Assembly: GCF_907164915.1 (NCBI RefSeq)
Contig: NC_061866.1
Coordinates: 41,790,320 to 41,854,319, forward strand
Direction: 5' to 3'
Origin: Impatiens glandulifera
Taxonomy: Eukaryota; Streptophyta; Magnoliopsida; Ericales; Balsaminaceae
Length of the DNA: 64,000 nucleotides
A program made the position numbers and the translations under genes. The notes beneath the pieces are model-generated. The model saw only the letters and a program-made list of their open reading frames with translations, was not told the DNA's origin and did not search any database. This document shows, piece after piece, positions 49,616 to 60,787 of this stretch. Each line of letters begins with the position of its first letter. Position 1 is the stretch's first letter.

Positions 49616-52600
49616 TTATATCAATTGATTAAGATTGGTAAGACCCAAGATATTTCGAAAATGTGAAAACTTAGCTTCCTGTAGCGGTTTCGTGAAGATA
49701 TCCGCTACTTGTTGCTCGGTCGACACATATTCCAGCCGGATGTGTTTCTCCTGAACATGCTCCCGGACGAAATGGTGTCGAATGTCGATATGCTTTGTTC
49801 TTGAGTGCAACACCGGATTGTATGTGATCGCTATGGCGCTGGTGTTGTCACAGAATATTGGAGACTCCTTTGCCTCTATTCCGAAGTCCCTGAGTTGCTG
49901 TTGAATCCAGAGGAGTTGTGCACAGCAGCTTCCAGCCGCTAAGTACTCCGCCTCTCCGGTTGACGTTGCAACGGACGTTTGTTTCTTGCTGCTCCAGGTA
50001 ACTAACCGGTCACCCAGAAACTGACAAGTTCCACTTGTACTCTTTCGGTCAATTTTGCAACCCGCGTAATCGGCATCTGAGTAGCTTATTAGATTGAAGC
50101 TCGAGTCTTTTGGATACCAGAGTCCCACTTCTTGAGTTCCCTTCAGATATTTTAGGATTCTTTTAGCCGCCGTGTAATGAGATTGCTTTGGATTTGCTTG
50201 GAACCTTCCGCACACTCCAACCGCAAACAGAATATCAGGTCGGCTAGCCGTGAGATATAACAACGATCCGATCATTCCTCGATATGCTGTGATGTCAACG
50301 GCTTGACCATCATCATCTTTGTCCAGCTTCACGGAAGGACTCATTGGCGTAGCCGCTTCGGCACATGTATCCATCCCAAATCTCTTCAGCAGTTCGGCTG
50401 TATATTTCGGTTGGCTTATAAAGATTTCGGCTTCCATCTGCTTAACCTGAAGTCCTAGAAAGAAGCTCATTTCCCCCATCATACTCATTTGAAATCTATC
50501 AGTCATCATTTTCGAAAATTTGTCACATAACTTTGGATCGGTTGACCCGAATATGATATCATCAACATAAATTTGAACAAGTAAAATTTGCTCCTTTCTT
50601 TCAAATTTAAAGAGGGTTTTGTCTACTGAACCTATTGTAAACTTGTGATCAAATAGAAATTGAGTCAAAGTATCATACCAAGCTCTTGGAGCTTGTTTCA
50701 AACCGTAAAGGGCTTTATTCAGCCGGTAAACGTGATTTTCATGTTCTGGATTTTTAAAACCTAGAGGTTGATTAACATACACCTCTTCATTTACTTTACC
50801 GTTTAGAAAAACGCTTTTTACATCCATTTGATAAACTTTGAACTTTTTGAAAGCTGCATATGCTAAGAATATTCTAATGGCCTCAAGTCTAGCTACAGGG
50901 GCGAATGATTCTTCAAAATCAATGCCTTCTTCCTGCTTATAGCCTTGAGCCACTAACCGGGCTTTGTTCCTCGTAACTAAACCGTCTTCATTGAGTTTAT
51001 TTCTGAATACCCATCGTGTGCCTATAACCGGTTTGTTTTTCGGTCTAGGAACTAGGTACCAGACTTTATTTCTCTCAAACTCGTTTAATTCCTCTTGCAT
51101 TGCCAAGATCCAATCTGGATCTGACAGTGCTTCATCCACCTTTTTCGGCTCAATTTGTGATATGAAAGCAGAGTTTCCATAGTGATCCAAATTTTGTTGC
51201 CTAGTTCGGACGGGTGAGGATATGTTACCTATTACTAGTTCAAGAGGATGATTTTTGTTCCTTCTGAGGTTAATCCGAGACGTGTCTACCAAGCTTTCGG
51301 CTGGCTGATCAAGATTAGACTGATCGGTAGGTTGAACAGAGTCAGACCGACCGATTTCTTCAGTAGAAACTGAAGCGTCAACTTTCTGCGGTAAGGCAGC
51401 TTGATCAGGTTGAATTTCAACATCAACCGCTTGGTCCTTGACAAAGCGTCTAAAAACCGGAACCTCGTCTTCATCATCAGAATAGATATTGAAATTTTCC
51501 ATTCTGTTGTGAAGGTCGAAGGGTAATGCAGTGTTTCGCTCAACCGATTCATCGAAAACAACGTGTGCGGTTTCTTCAACTGTTAAAGTCCTAGTATTGT
51601 ATACTCTGTAGGCTTTACTCACAGCTGAATATCCCAACATTATTCCCTCATCGGATTTAGCGTCAAAAGCGGTCAAGTACTTCTTGCCGTTATTGTGAAC
51701 AAAGCATTTACTACCAAAAATTCGAAAATACCGTACACTTGGAATTTTATCAAAATAAATTTCAAAAGGAGTTTTCGAAAACCGTTTAGTCACTAGAGAT
51801 CGATTTTGTGTATAGCAAGCGGTGTTGATAGCTTCAGCCCAAAACTTTTGAGCGATACCCGAATCGGCTATCATTGACCTTGCGGCTTCCTTGAGAGTTC
51901 GGTTTCTTCTCTCAGCCAGGCCGTTTTGTTGAGGAGTTCTGGCACTAGACAACTCGTGCCTAATACCGGAATCATCAAGAAAAGTAGTTAAATTACTGTT
52001 AATGAACTCAGTTCCTCTATCACTTCTAATTTTGTTTACTCGAATAGATTTTTCATTTTGTATTCTCAAAATCAGTTTAATCAAGTTTGAAGTTGCTTGA
52101 TTTTTAGAAGCTAGGAAAGTAACCCAAGTAAATTTGGAGTAATCATCAATAACTACCATAGTATAATGCATGCCTCCTAAACTAGTTACTCTAACCGGAC
52201 CGAACAAGTCCATATGCAACAGTTCTAAACATCTTTCAGATTGATAATTTCCTTTACTTTTAAAAGATGATTTCACTTGTTTTCCCATTTGACATGCAGC
52301 ACATACTTTATCTTTTGAAAATTTAACATTTGGAAAACCGTGAACCAGTTCCTTGGAACAAATAAAGTTAATCGTTTTGAAATTCAAGTGATTTAACCGT
52401 TTATGCCAAAGCCAATTTGGATCATTTCCGGCTATCATACACACAGGTTTTTCGAAATCAGTTTTCCAGTTTACTTTGTAGATGTTTCCTATCCGGTTAC
52501 CGGTTAACAAAGTGTCATCATTTTGATTTTTGACTAAACATGAGTTTTTATGAAATTCAACCTTATAGCCCACATCACACATTTGGCTTATGCTTAGTAA

Positions 52601-52879
52601 ATTAAAGCTTAGTTTTTCTACCAATAGCACGTTATTTATGGATAATTCACCATGGACAATCTTACCTTTGCCCACGATTTTACCTTTTGAATTATCCCCG
52701 AATGTGATGAATGCTCCAGTTTCGTACTTGATGTCGGTCAGTAGTTCCTTGTTTCCGGTCATGTGCCTTGAGCATCCACTGTCCAAGTACCATTCAGAAT
52801 TCTTCAACCGATTGCTCCTCCTAACCTGCAACAAACAATTATTTACAACTTTTTGGTACCCACATTTAGTTGGGTCCAT
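49616..52879 (-). CDS. pol: Copia pol: protease, integrase, reverse transcriptase, RNase H
   Basis: Undamaged frame of 1,087 residues. Protease active site DSG at 33-35 ([11 protein letters not shown]). Integrase zinc finger His159, His164, Cys193, Cys196; catalytic Asp224 (LHMDLFGP), Asp287 (SDRGTEF) and Glu323 ([10 protein letters not shown]), giving the D,D(35)E spacing. RT begins near 590; Asp686 ([12 protein letters not shown]) and YVDD at 771-774. RNase H motifs SDADYAGC (934-941), GEAEYLAA (975-982) and DNTSAI (1011). It makes the enzymes that process Gag-Pol, copy the RNA and integrate the cDNA. The start ATG (AACCATGGA context) overlaps the gag end by 14 bases in the +1 frame; a stop lies four codons upstream in the pol frame. 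Most copia elements fuse gag and pol in one frame, so expression here needs a +1 shift or re-initiation, or reflects a one-base indel. Confidence 0.95.
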   Translation of the reverse strand: MDPTKCGYQKVVNNCLLQVRRSNRLKNSEWYLDSGCSRHMTGNKELLTDIKYETGAFITFGDNSKGKIVGKGKIVHGELSINNVLLVEKLSFNLLSISQMCDVGYKVEFHKNSCLVKNQNDDTLLTGNRIGNIYKVNWKTDFEKPVCMIAGNDPNWLWHKRLNHLNFKTINFICSKELVHGFPNVKFSKDKVCAACQMGKQVKSSFKSKGNYQSERCLELLHMDLFGPVRVTSLGGMHYTMVVIDDYSKFTWVTFLASKNQATSNLIKLILRIQNEKSIRVNKIRSDRGTEFINSNLTTFLDDSGIRHELSSARTPQQNGLAERRNRTLKEAARSMIADSGIAQKFWAEAINTACYTQNRSLVTKRFSKTPFEIYFDKIPSVRYFRIFGSKCFVHNNGKKYLTAFDAKSDEGIMLGYSAVSKAYRVYNTRTLTVEETAHVVFDESVERNTALPFDLHNRMENFNIYSDDEDEVPVFRRFVKDQAVDVEIQPDQAALPQKVDASVSTEEIGRSDSVQPTDQSNLDQPAESLVDTSRINLRRNKNHPLELVIGNISSPVRTRQQNLDHYGNSAFISQIEPKKVDEALSDPDWILAMQEELNEFERNKVWYLVPRPKNKPVIGTRWVFRNKLNEDGLVTRNKARLVAQGYKQEEGIDFEESFAPVARLEAIRIFLAYAAFKKFKVYQMDVKSVFLNGKVNEEVYVNQPLGFKNPEHENHVYRLNKALYGLKQAPRAWYDTLTQFLFDHKFTIGSVDKTLFKFERKEQILLVQIYVDDIIFGSTDPKLCDKFSKMMTDRFQMSMMGEMSFFLGLQVKQMEAEIFISQPKYTAELLKRFGMDTCAEAATPMSPSVKLDKDDDGQAVDITAYRGMIGSLLYLTASRPDILFAVGVCGRFQANPKQSHYTAAKRILKYLKGTQEVGLWYPKDSSFNLISYSDADYAGCKIDRKSTSGTCQFLGDRLVTWSSKKQTSVATSTGEAEYLAAGSCCAQLLWIQQQLRDFGIEAKESPIFCDNTSAIAITYNPVLHSRTKHIDIRHHFVREHVQEKHIRLEYVSTEQQVADIFTKPLQEAKFSHFRNILGLTNLNQLI

Positions 52880-54740
52880 GGTTGATTAGTCCCTTTGGGA
52901 TCCAGACTTTAATTAGTCGGATCACTTTCCCGGTTGTTGTTTTGATAATATTTGGCTTAACTTCTTGGCCGTTGCTCAAGAATGCCTTATGTGGTGATGG
53001 ACTTCTTTGATGTCGGTTTTTATTATTTTTATTGTTGTTTGGTTTCCGGTTGGCTTTCCTTCTCTCAGGATTAAGCCATTTTTCAGATTCATTGGGACCT
53101 ACATACTTAAGCGTTTCTTCCGGTTTTAGGTCATTTTCGGTTTGTGAACTTTTGACAAATTTTATAAATGGAAGATTATTTTTCGTTAGTTTCATCCCGT
53201 TAGATTGTTTTGTTTCATTTTGTTTACTTGGATCATAACCGATACCATATCTACATTTCGGATGTCGTTTATAGTTACACATTTGTTTCACTGCTTGACG
53301 TGATCTCTCCCACGCAGCCGTGACGTACATTGCTCGTTCATCGGTTTCCATTACCGGTTGAACTGTCTCCTCATTATCCGAGAATAGTTCATCCGGTTCA
53401 TGTGTTTTGATCTCATATGTTTTATCGTTTTCATTATTTATTTGTTCGGTTTTAGGTTCTACAGATGTTGGTATATATGCAGATATATTTCTGAACTCAG
53501 CAACCATTTGGTTGAGTGCAGATACTAGATCTTCTTTAGTAAACTCATCAGAAGAAAAATCAAATACCTCTTCGTCGTTTGCCATGAAGCATGTTACTTT
53601 CTCTTCACCATCTTCATTGTCGGAATATGCCCACTCGCTTCCACCGTCGGATGCAATGAGAGCTTTTTGGATCTCCTTTCCTTCATCAGCATGTTGATCA
53701 TCATTTCTTCGGTAGTCGTTTCGTTGGTTATTGTTGTTTCCCCGATAATTGTTTCCTTGATAATTATTTCCCTGATACCGGTTGCCTTGATAATTATTCC
53801 CTTGATAATTATTTTTTGGATAATTTCCTTCCGGTTTTCTATCGTCTCTTCTTGGTTTTCTACACTCTGACCTGAAATGTCCAAAACCATCACAGTTATA
53901 GCATCTTTTGTTTGATTTATCTACATAGTTATAATTAAAGTCATTATTAGATGGTGGTTGGTTCTTCTTCATGAATTTCCCGAATTTCTGGGCTAGCATC
54001 GCCATCACATCGTCGGTTATTTGATCAGTGTTTTTGACTGGAGCCGGTGCGGTTGATACTAGAGCCGCCGGTTCCACCGATGTGACTAAGGCTCTTGTTG
54101 CGGTTGATGTAGATGTTTCATCTTCGATCCGAGAATTGATCTCGAATTCGTAGGCTTTCAAATCCTCAAACACATCATGCAACTTCATCTGCCCAAGGGT
54201 GCTGGACTCCCTCATCACCATGGTCTTGATATCCCACGTGCTTGGCAGTGATCTTAGGGCTTTGATGATCACTTCTCGGTTGTCATACTTCTTTCCGAGT
54301 GTTTGAAGCTCGCTTACTACGCTGGTGAACCGATTGCTAAATTCTTTCATATTTTCTCCCGGTTTCATCCTTATGTTTTTATACTTCTGCGTAGCCACCA
54401 AGATTTTATTCTCCTTGGTTCTTTCGTTTCCCTCGTGAATCTGAATAATCGTTTCCCAGGCTTCCTTTGCATTTTCGCACTCTGATATTTTGTTCAAAGT
54501 GTTGTTATCTATGGCTTTATAGATGTGCCTCATGCAATGGTTGTCCAGGTTGCTTCTTCTCCGATCTTCACTCGTCCACTGGCTTTCCTCCTTGTTGATC
54601 TTGATCGGTCCTTCTTTCAGGACTCGGCTCATCTCATCATCTAATGTTATCAGATGTAGATACATCTGTTTCTTCCAACTGCTAAATGCTTCGCTGTTTA
54701 GCATTGGCGGCTTGTCGCTGTGGGTCATGCTTCCCACCAT
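52866..54740 (-). CDS. gag: Copia gag, nucleocapsid-type structural protein
   Basis: 624 residues from [10 protein letters not shown] chose this start because it lies 28 bases downstream of the primer site; the longer open frame upstream runs through the PBS into the LTR. The N-terminal half is a UBN2-type capsid domain ([53 protein letters not shown]). A CCHC zinc knuckle [14 protein letters not shown] lies at 280-293, followed by basic YQGNNYQGN repeats and an acidic segment. Gag packages the RNA in cytoplasmic particles. The C-terminal 250 residues after the knuckle are longer than in many copia Gags. It ends NHGPN and a TAA that overlaps the pol start codon region. Confidence 0.93.
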   Translation of the reverse strand: MVGSMTHSDKPPMLNSEAFSSWKKQMYLHLITLDDEMSRVLKEGPIKINKEESQWTSEDRRRSNLDNHCMRHIYKAIDNNTLNKISECENAKEAWETIIQIHEGNERTKENKILVATQKYKNIRMKPGENMKEFSNRFTSVVSELQTLGKKYDNREVIIKALRSLPSTWDIKTMVMRESSTLGQMKLHDVFEDLKAYEFEINSRIEDETSTSTATRALVTSVEPAALVSTAPAPVKNTDQITDDVMAMLAQKFGKFMKKNQPPSNNDFNYNYVDKSNKRCYNCDGFGHFRSECRKPRRDDRKPEGNYPKNNYQGNNYQGNRYQGNNYQGNNYRGNNNNQRNDYRRNDDQHADEGKEIQKALIASDGGSEWAYSDNEDGEEKVTCFMANDEEVFDFSSDEFTKEDLVSALNQMVAEFRNISAYIPTSVEPKTEQINNENDKTYEIKTHEPDELFSDNEETVQPVMETDERAMYVTAAWERSRQAVKQMCNYKRHPKCRYGIGYDPSKQNETKQSNGMKLTKNNLPFIKFVKSSQTENDLKPEETLKYVGPNESEKWLNPERRKANRKPNNNKNNKNRHQRSPSPHKAFLSNGQEVKPNIIKTTTGKVIRLIKVWIPKGLINHGPN

Positions 54741-54768
54741 CTTTGGTTGCTTGAGTGCTAAGAACCTG

Positions 54769-54780
54769 GCTCTGATACCA
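54769..54780 (-). other. Primer-binding site (tRNA-Met)
   Basis: TGGTATCAGAGC on the minus strand, two bases after the 5' LTR end at 54783. Confidence 0.93.
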
Positions 54781-54782
54781 CT

Positions 54783-56219
54783 TGTTAGGATCGGGGACGC
54801 CCTTGGAGGACCGGGGTGTTTTTCCGGTTTCGGTAAGGGTGACCGCTTACACAACACACAACTTGGTGATAGTCCGGTTAGAGACTAAAACCGTTCTCAG
54901 CACTGCACAACCTGTCACAGACTCTTGAACCGGGTTCAAGGGCGGAAATGTCTGTTTCAGGTTGAAGCAACGTTTGCGACTTTAGATGATGTTTAAGAAG
55001 GAGTCGGTTTAATGGAGGTGAGTGGCCGTTTTTTAGAAGAATGATTAGTTTTGCGGTTTACGTTTAGAAAGAGCGGGAAATGAAAGCGAATGAAAGGACA
55101 TGAGACAAGGAAATTTGTTTATGGATGTTCGGAGCAAACCCTCCTACGTCACCCCTTCTTCTCAGGTTATGAGAAGGATCTCCACTAACTCTTTAGAGTT
55201 ACAATCACACTTCCGGTCGAGCCCAACTTCGCTACTCGCCGGTTACACCAAACTCACACTTTGATGTAATACAACAACTCAACACAATATCACACGAATG
55301 ACTTCCGATTTTAGGCAAACCGGTTTTAGAATATAACACTGTTTATCTCTCTAGAATTTAATGCTTTTTACAACTCATTAACTATTTCTGAACTTCTTCG
55401 AACTGCATTGAATGAAGACGATCCATCTTCCTTTTATAGCTGAAAATAGCTAACGGCTACTTTCTTCTCTCTCTTCTGGATTGGTTGATCGTCATCACGC
55501 CTGTTTGCAGAAAGGTTGCTTGCACGCTTCAACTTCCTCAACACCTGGCATTCATGCAGGTGACTCTGAACAGATGATGACGAAGCCGGTTTTCAGATTG
55601 ATACACGTGTTGAACATCCGCTTCCGGTCGTCAGCATCGGATCACCAAGGTATCATTGCTTTCCTCCCATGCTTCTGATCGGATCCGATCTTCTTTTATT
55701 CTTTCGAGACACGTTTCTTCTGTCATGGTACGTCACTCTTGAGATTTGAATCTTCTGACTTTTGATCTGTACTTTCCGGTTTCTGTGTCTTGTGCATTAT
55801 GATCCGGTTGGAGTGTAATCTTTTGTTCTTCGTTAACCGGTCGCTTTGAGAAGGTGAAGCCGGTTCTTGTGATCCTTTCACTTGATTACTTGGAGCCGGT
55901 TTCTTTGAAGTGGTAGCAACCGGTTCTTGACACAAGATTTCCGGTTCCGGTTTGTTAAGTACCTGCACATGAAATTTAACTTCTGTTTAGTTTGTCTGGC
56001 CGGTTCAAAAATTAATCTACTTAATTTTTCTATCAATTTCTCCCTTTTTGATTATTTAGAATAAATATTCAAAAATTGTAATGTGTGGCCGGTTTTAAGA
56101 AAATTAACTTACTTAATTTTTCTATCAATTTCTCCCTTTTTGATTATTTAGAATAAATATTCAAAAATTGTAATGTGTGGCCGGTTTTAAGAAAATTAAC
56201 TTACTTAATTTTTCTATCA
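54783..56219 (-). repeat. 5' LTR (promoter LTR), 1,437 bp
   Basis: Minus-strand TGATAG to CTAACA. A 1,253-bp core matches the 3' LTR without indels. Upstream of the core are two 92-bp units (56036-56127 and 56128-56219), each holding a polypurine tract. The TATA box TATAAAAG at 55431-55438 suggests a transcript start near 55400. The U3 contains an open 81-codon stretch (55723-55968) that I do not treat as a gene. Confidence 0.92.
55431..55438 (-). promoter_or_regulatory. TATA box of the copia 5' LTR
   Basis: TATAAAAG on the minus strand within U3, followed by GAAGATGG. The same box is at 45933-45940 in the 3' LTR. Confidence 0.65.
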
Positions 56220-56224
56220 GGTAC
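56220..56224. repeat. Target-site duplication, right copy (GGTAC)
   Basis: Matches 45280-45284 and the empty site in unit 1. Confidence 0.95.
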
Positions 56225-56574
56225 ATACATATCAAATGTATCTTCACCAATGGTGGAGATACCTAACCTAGGTATATAGGGAGTGAATAGAAAGTGGTTG
56301 AAGAAAAATGCTAACACCTGCCTTCGTCTTGATTTGTCTCCCTCTCTTTGTCTTGTTCTTGTCTCTGGAATTTACAATCTCACATATTACATAGATTCTC
56401 GAGAACATCATCAACATGAAAATGGTACATACATATGGAATGTATCTTCATAAATTGTGAAAATACATAATCATATGTATCTAGAGAGTGAAGAGAAAGT
56501 AGTTGAAGAAACATAGCTTTTCTTCGTAACACCTGCCTTTGTCTTAATTTGCCTCTATCTCTCTATCTTCTTGA

Positions 56575-57080
56575 TTTTCAAAATTAAATATCTATCAAAA
56601 AAGTGGACACTCATAACGAACTTCATTTCTTACTTCCATAAAATAAGATACTAATCAAAATCCGAGAAGACCCAAGACGAACTTCCTTGTCCACTTCTTC
56701 AAAATCATATATCTATCGAAAATGAGGACACTCAAGATAAACATCCATCGTCTACTTTCTCAAAATAAGATATTGATCGAAGCCGAGAAAACCCAAGATG
56801 AACTTCCATCATCTACTTTTTCAAAATCATATATTTGTCAAAAAAAAAATGAGGACACTCCAAACGAACATTCATCGTCTACTTCCTCAAAGTTAGATAT
56901 TGATCGAAAGCCAAGAAGACTCAAGACGGGCTACCATCGTCTACTTTTTCAAAATCAGGTATCTTTCAAAAATTGAAGACACCCCAAACGAACATCCTTC
57001 GTCTACTTCCTCAAAGTTAGATACTAATCGAAAGAAAGAAGACCCAAGTCAAACTTTCACCATCTACTTCATAAAAAATA
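56575..57080. repeat. Minisatellite of alternating approximately 60-bp units
   Basis: About eight degenerate units of roughly 55-65 bp alternate between two types: one with ATCTATC-AAAA-GAGGACACTC, the other with AGATATTGATCGAA-GCCGAGAAGACCC. Both carry CGAACTTCCATCGTCTACTT. The higher-order period is about 120 bp. Open frames at 56722-56976 and 56900-57085 are by-products with repeating peptides such as TSSKLD. The sequence 57081-57209 is unremarkable. Confidence 0.7.
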
Positions 57081-57209
57081 ATTAGGTATCTAGCGACATC
57101 TCTTTACTTAAGCTCAAGATCTAGCAAAACATTTGTCACCCATCTTGACTTGAACTTTGCACACTTAACTAGTTTGAACCACATATTTCTCCTTGAACAA
57201 ATTAACTTG

Positions 57210-57616
57210 AAGCACAAAAGAGACTCCCAACTTTATTATCAAGATTGTTATAGAAGTATTACAATGATTCTCTCATAATGAAAGCTTACACAAAACTCAC
57301 AAGAAATCAATACTCTTAAGGAAAAAGACTTGGATTTTTAAAGTGTCCGACTACACCTTTAAATAAGCATCAATTAGTTCAATATCAATATTTTGTTCAA
57401 ATCTCTCAAAAAGCTTCCAAAATATTCTTACAATATTTTCTAATTGTATTTCCATAACAAAAGATCTAATTTCCTTTTATGATAATTTTATTTCCTAATA
57501 TAATTATACATCAAAAGTTATAATTTCCTTTTATTGAATATACATACATTTTCTTGTACTAAGATTATGTAACATGAATATACCATATTGGTAATATTGT
57601 AAATTTATTCTCAACA
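57210..57616 (-). mobile_element. Truncated copy of the LTR at 196-739
   Basis: Matches from about 336 to 739, starting at GAAGCACAAAAGAGACTCC and ending at CTCAACA, in the same position relative to the subtilase 3' flank. The outer 140 bp and the primer site are missing because the duplication breakpoint lies within the LTR. Confidence 0.75.
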
Positions 57617-59223
57617 CCACTCTATAGTCTCCAATGTTGAGTTAGTGTTTGTTTGTACGTGTAGATAGATGGAAGATATATCTAATAAGTTTCTTATTTT
57701 TTGCTAGTGAATGAGGGTGATGAAAAGTAAAAAAAAAATATTTTAAATATTAAAAATTGATCTTTAAAAAATAAAATGGATAAGATGGCAACGTGATATA
57801 AAATACTCGTTACTATTTCATAAATAGCTAATACAATACTATTATTATTTTTCAATAGCGACATTAATAGGATATCATAGCTAAATTATGTCTCTATTGC
57901 CTCCTATTTTATTATTGTTAACATATTTTAACTCATTTAATATATATTTGTAGTAAGTGTAAAAGTAATTCCTAATATCAAATATCCCTAGTTCAATTGT
58001 CCCTTATAACTTTTTTTTTAATTAAAGTTGAGGTCATATATAGATGTGAGTTATGTTGTATTCCTAACTTATATATATATATATATATATATAATTTAAC
58101 ACATTTTATATGTTTAGACCCAATGTATTCAATATGCCAGCACAGTTTTTGGAATATGAATATTCAACCCAAAGTGAAATAAATTATTCAAATTAATTAT
58201 AGGTGTTAGGTTTGAATTTTAAGTTAATTCGTATTATGTTCACAAATAAGTGTGATTTGGGTAACATATTCTAAATTAATAATGTAATTAAATAAAATTA
58301 TTTAATCCTTATAATAATAAAATATCACTGTATAAAATGGATATTGATTACCTAATTTTTAAAATTATATAATGTATTCATAGATTAATTATAATTAAAT
58401 TAAATTAAATATTTTTGTAATAAATATTTTAGTGGTTATAAATATCAAATTAGTTGTATTCATTATTAAATATTAGATAGTAGTTAAACTATAAATGTTA
58501 TATATTAATATTTTGAGTGCTTTACCAAATTGAAAATAGTTAAAAATAAATAAATAAATGATATACTGCTAGATAAAATATTTTTTTCTTAAAATTAAAT
58601 GATATTAATACTGTTAAAGTGTCTCAATTCATACCAGCACAATATTTTGGATGAAATTCCAAAAATACATCATTATTGTGAAGAAGTATTTGTTTGGGGT
58701 TGTAGTCCTAGAATGGAACCCTAGCTATATTTCGGTAGGTTTTAAGTTCTACATTGATGACAATTGGATATTACACATACTATTTAGAAATACATTATTT
58801 TTTATATGTTTTCAATAAATTTCAATTTATAACTTAGTTTTTTATATAAAAAAAAAGATAATTGAGGATGAAACTATTATATTCAGAGATTACATACAGT
58901 AAATAATAAAGGGAAAATCTAAATAAAAAAATCTTGTTAGTAAATGCTCGCATACATAGAAAAAGAATGTACGTAAATATTCACACCTTAATTCAAATTG
59001 TAATAAAATTATTGGGAGAAATAAATCAAAACCCCAATATTGGTACACTAACACACCACAAACATAGAGTGATCACTCAATACACATTATAAAAAAAAAC
59101 ATAGCATTATTTGAGAACTCTTCAATGTAATAAACTCACATATGTTCTACTTTATTTATTTCTTCATATTTCCCTTATTTTTATTTCATAAAACATATGT
59201 TTACCATGATACACAATCTCATA
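57617..59223. other. 3' flank of the truncated subtilase copy
   Basis: Near-identical to 740-2398 apart from small indels and a shorter (AT)n tract at 58071-58092. No gene. Confidence 0.7.
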
Positions 59224-59637
59224 TCATTGTATATAAGAACCAAAAATAATAATGGGACTTCTCACTTTGTTTGTGCTTCCTATCCATGACAAAGAAGCCG
59301 AAACCGCTGCCACATGATTCATTATTCCCTCAACAATCAATGTAAATGACTTAATTTCTCCAACGTTAGTGAAAGAAAGTGTGCTCGGTACAACTCGTAT
59401 TGTGAATGTAGGCGGAGTAAGAATCTTGGCGATGTATGTAGATCTTAATGATCCAACACTGGTAACTCTCCTATTAACGGAGACATTAAAAGGAGTATTT
59501 GACGGAACGATGGGGAAGGAAAATGAAGGCAAGTTAAGATTTAAAGAAGTTTTACTCCCATAATGAGTGCAAGCTATTTTGTCACCCGTAATAAGGCTCA
59601 ACTGTTTGTTGGTGTAGTTTTGTCCACATAAGAACTA
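59224..59637 (-). pseudogene. Subtilase last-exon fragment truncated by a CACTA-like element
   Basis: Encodes the C-terminal Fn3-like part, from about LCGQNYTNKQ to SYIQ, nearly identical to exon 10 of copy A and still open. Homology stops at 59637 in the codons after FLCGQN, where repeat DNA begins. All catalytic exons are absent on this side, so it is a fragment, or the 3' end of a gene split by the insertion whose remainder would lie beyond the window. Confidence 0.85.
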
Positions 59638-59960
59638 AAAAGTGTTTTTAACGGCGAAATTTTACGGCGGTATTTAAAACCGTAGTTAATACCTTATTTT
59701 TAACTGTGGTATATAAAACCGCCTTTAAAAGTCTTACATTTAACTACGGTATATAAAACCGCCTTTAAAAGTCTTACATTTAACTGTGGTATATAAAAAC
59801 CGTAGTTAAAAGTCTTATCTTTAACTGCGGTTTTTTATACCGTAGTTAATGTCTTATCTCTAACGGTGTTTTTTCTGTTTTTTATACCTCAGTTAAAAGT
59901 TTTTACTTTTAACTGCGATATATTGATCCACATTTAAAAGTCTTATATTATTATAAATCA
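59638..59960. mobile_element. CACTA-like subterminal repeat array
   Basis: Directly after the exon break the sequence reads ACTAAAAAGTG, then repeats TTTAACTGCGGTATATAAAACCG-type units of about 40 bp in both orientations (AACCGTAGTTAA and its complement). Clustered TTTAAC-GCGG inverted motifs next to an ACTA-type end are typical of En/Spm (CACTA) transposon subterminal regions. The first C of CACTA is not present and the opposite end was not found. Confidence 0.55.
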
Positions 59961-60744
59961 TAAAAAAAATATTAATAAATATTAATTTTTATTATTTTAA
60001 AAATAGATTGAGATAAGTTTTAAAAGAGAATATTAGATAAGTTAATTAAGATATATATACTTTTAAAATATTATTTGATCAAATATTAATTCAATAAAAG
60101 ATGAAATAGTAAAATATTATATTGAGACTTCGTATTTATATATAGTTTTATATCGTATCCACTTGATTTAGTTTATAAATAATTTTAAAAATAATATTAA
60201 ATTTTATTAATATTTTTCTCTCTCATAATTAATTACTAATTAAATAATAGACGAATTTATCACTAATTATTTTTATAAAATAATATATATATATATATAT
60301 ATTAAGATAAAATATTTTTTTTTTATTTTTTAACCTTTATAATTTGGTATGCACTATTATATTTTTCAAATTATATTTTTTAAGTCAAATAAATTTTAAA
60401 AATATAGAAAACTAGTTTCTTTTATTTACATTATTAAAATATGTTTAATGAAGATTTGATATTGTCAAGACTATTTTTTTTTATTAATTAATAGAGATAA
60501 ATTGTTATCAAATATTTATTTAAATTTTTTGTTGTATTATTTTATAAACTTATATTCTAATTATATTCATAAAATAATGTAATATATATATATATATATT
60601 ACATTATTTTATGAATATAATTAGAATATAAGTTTATAAAATAATATAACAAAATTACAAATATTAAGATTTTTAAACCGTAATGTAGTTACAAGTATAT
60701 ACTAGTATATTTATTAATTAAAATGAAATATTGAAAAAATATAT

Positions 60745-60787
<43 letters not shown>

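Larger units (their letters stand above)
45285..56219 (-). mobile_element. Complete young copia-type LTR retrotransposon, 10,935 bp, with an extra gene downstream of pol
   Basis: Transcribed right to left: 5' LTR 54783-56219, PBS 54769-54780, gag 52866-54740, pol 49616-52879, extra gene 46898-48904, PPT 46630-46644, 3' LTR 45285-46629. Domain order protease-integrase-RT-RNase H makes it copia. Large size and a gene after pol recall the SIRE/Maximus lineage, which is inference. The 1,253-bp LTR core differs at 8 positions by my count, all transitions, with no indels, so insertion was recent. The element is strikingly rich in CCGGTT. Gag and pol are undamaged; the third gene has two frameshifts. 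Confidence 0.95.

Noticed and set aside
52866..54857. Longer gag frame starting upstream at 54857
   Set aside because: The extra 39 codons read through the primer-binding site and LTR end, and the ATG at 54740 is the natural start.
50964..54888. Several plus-strand open frames across pol and gag
   Set aside because: Shadows on the strand opposite strongly supported retroelement genes, with no domains.
55723..55968. 81-codon frame inside U3 of both LTRs (also 46225-46470), rich in EPVATTSKKP-type residues
   Set aside because: It lacks a true ATG start. The open frame follows from CCGGTT-rich sequence and LTR identity. It could be an old exon, but there is no evidence that it is expressed.
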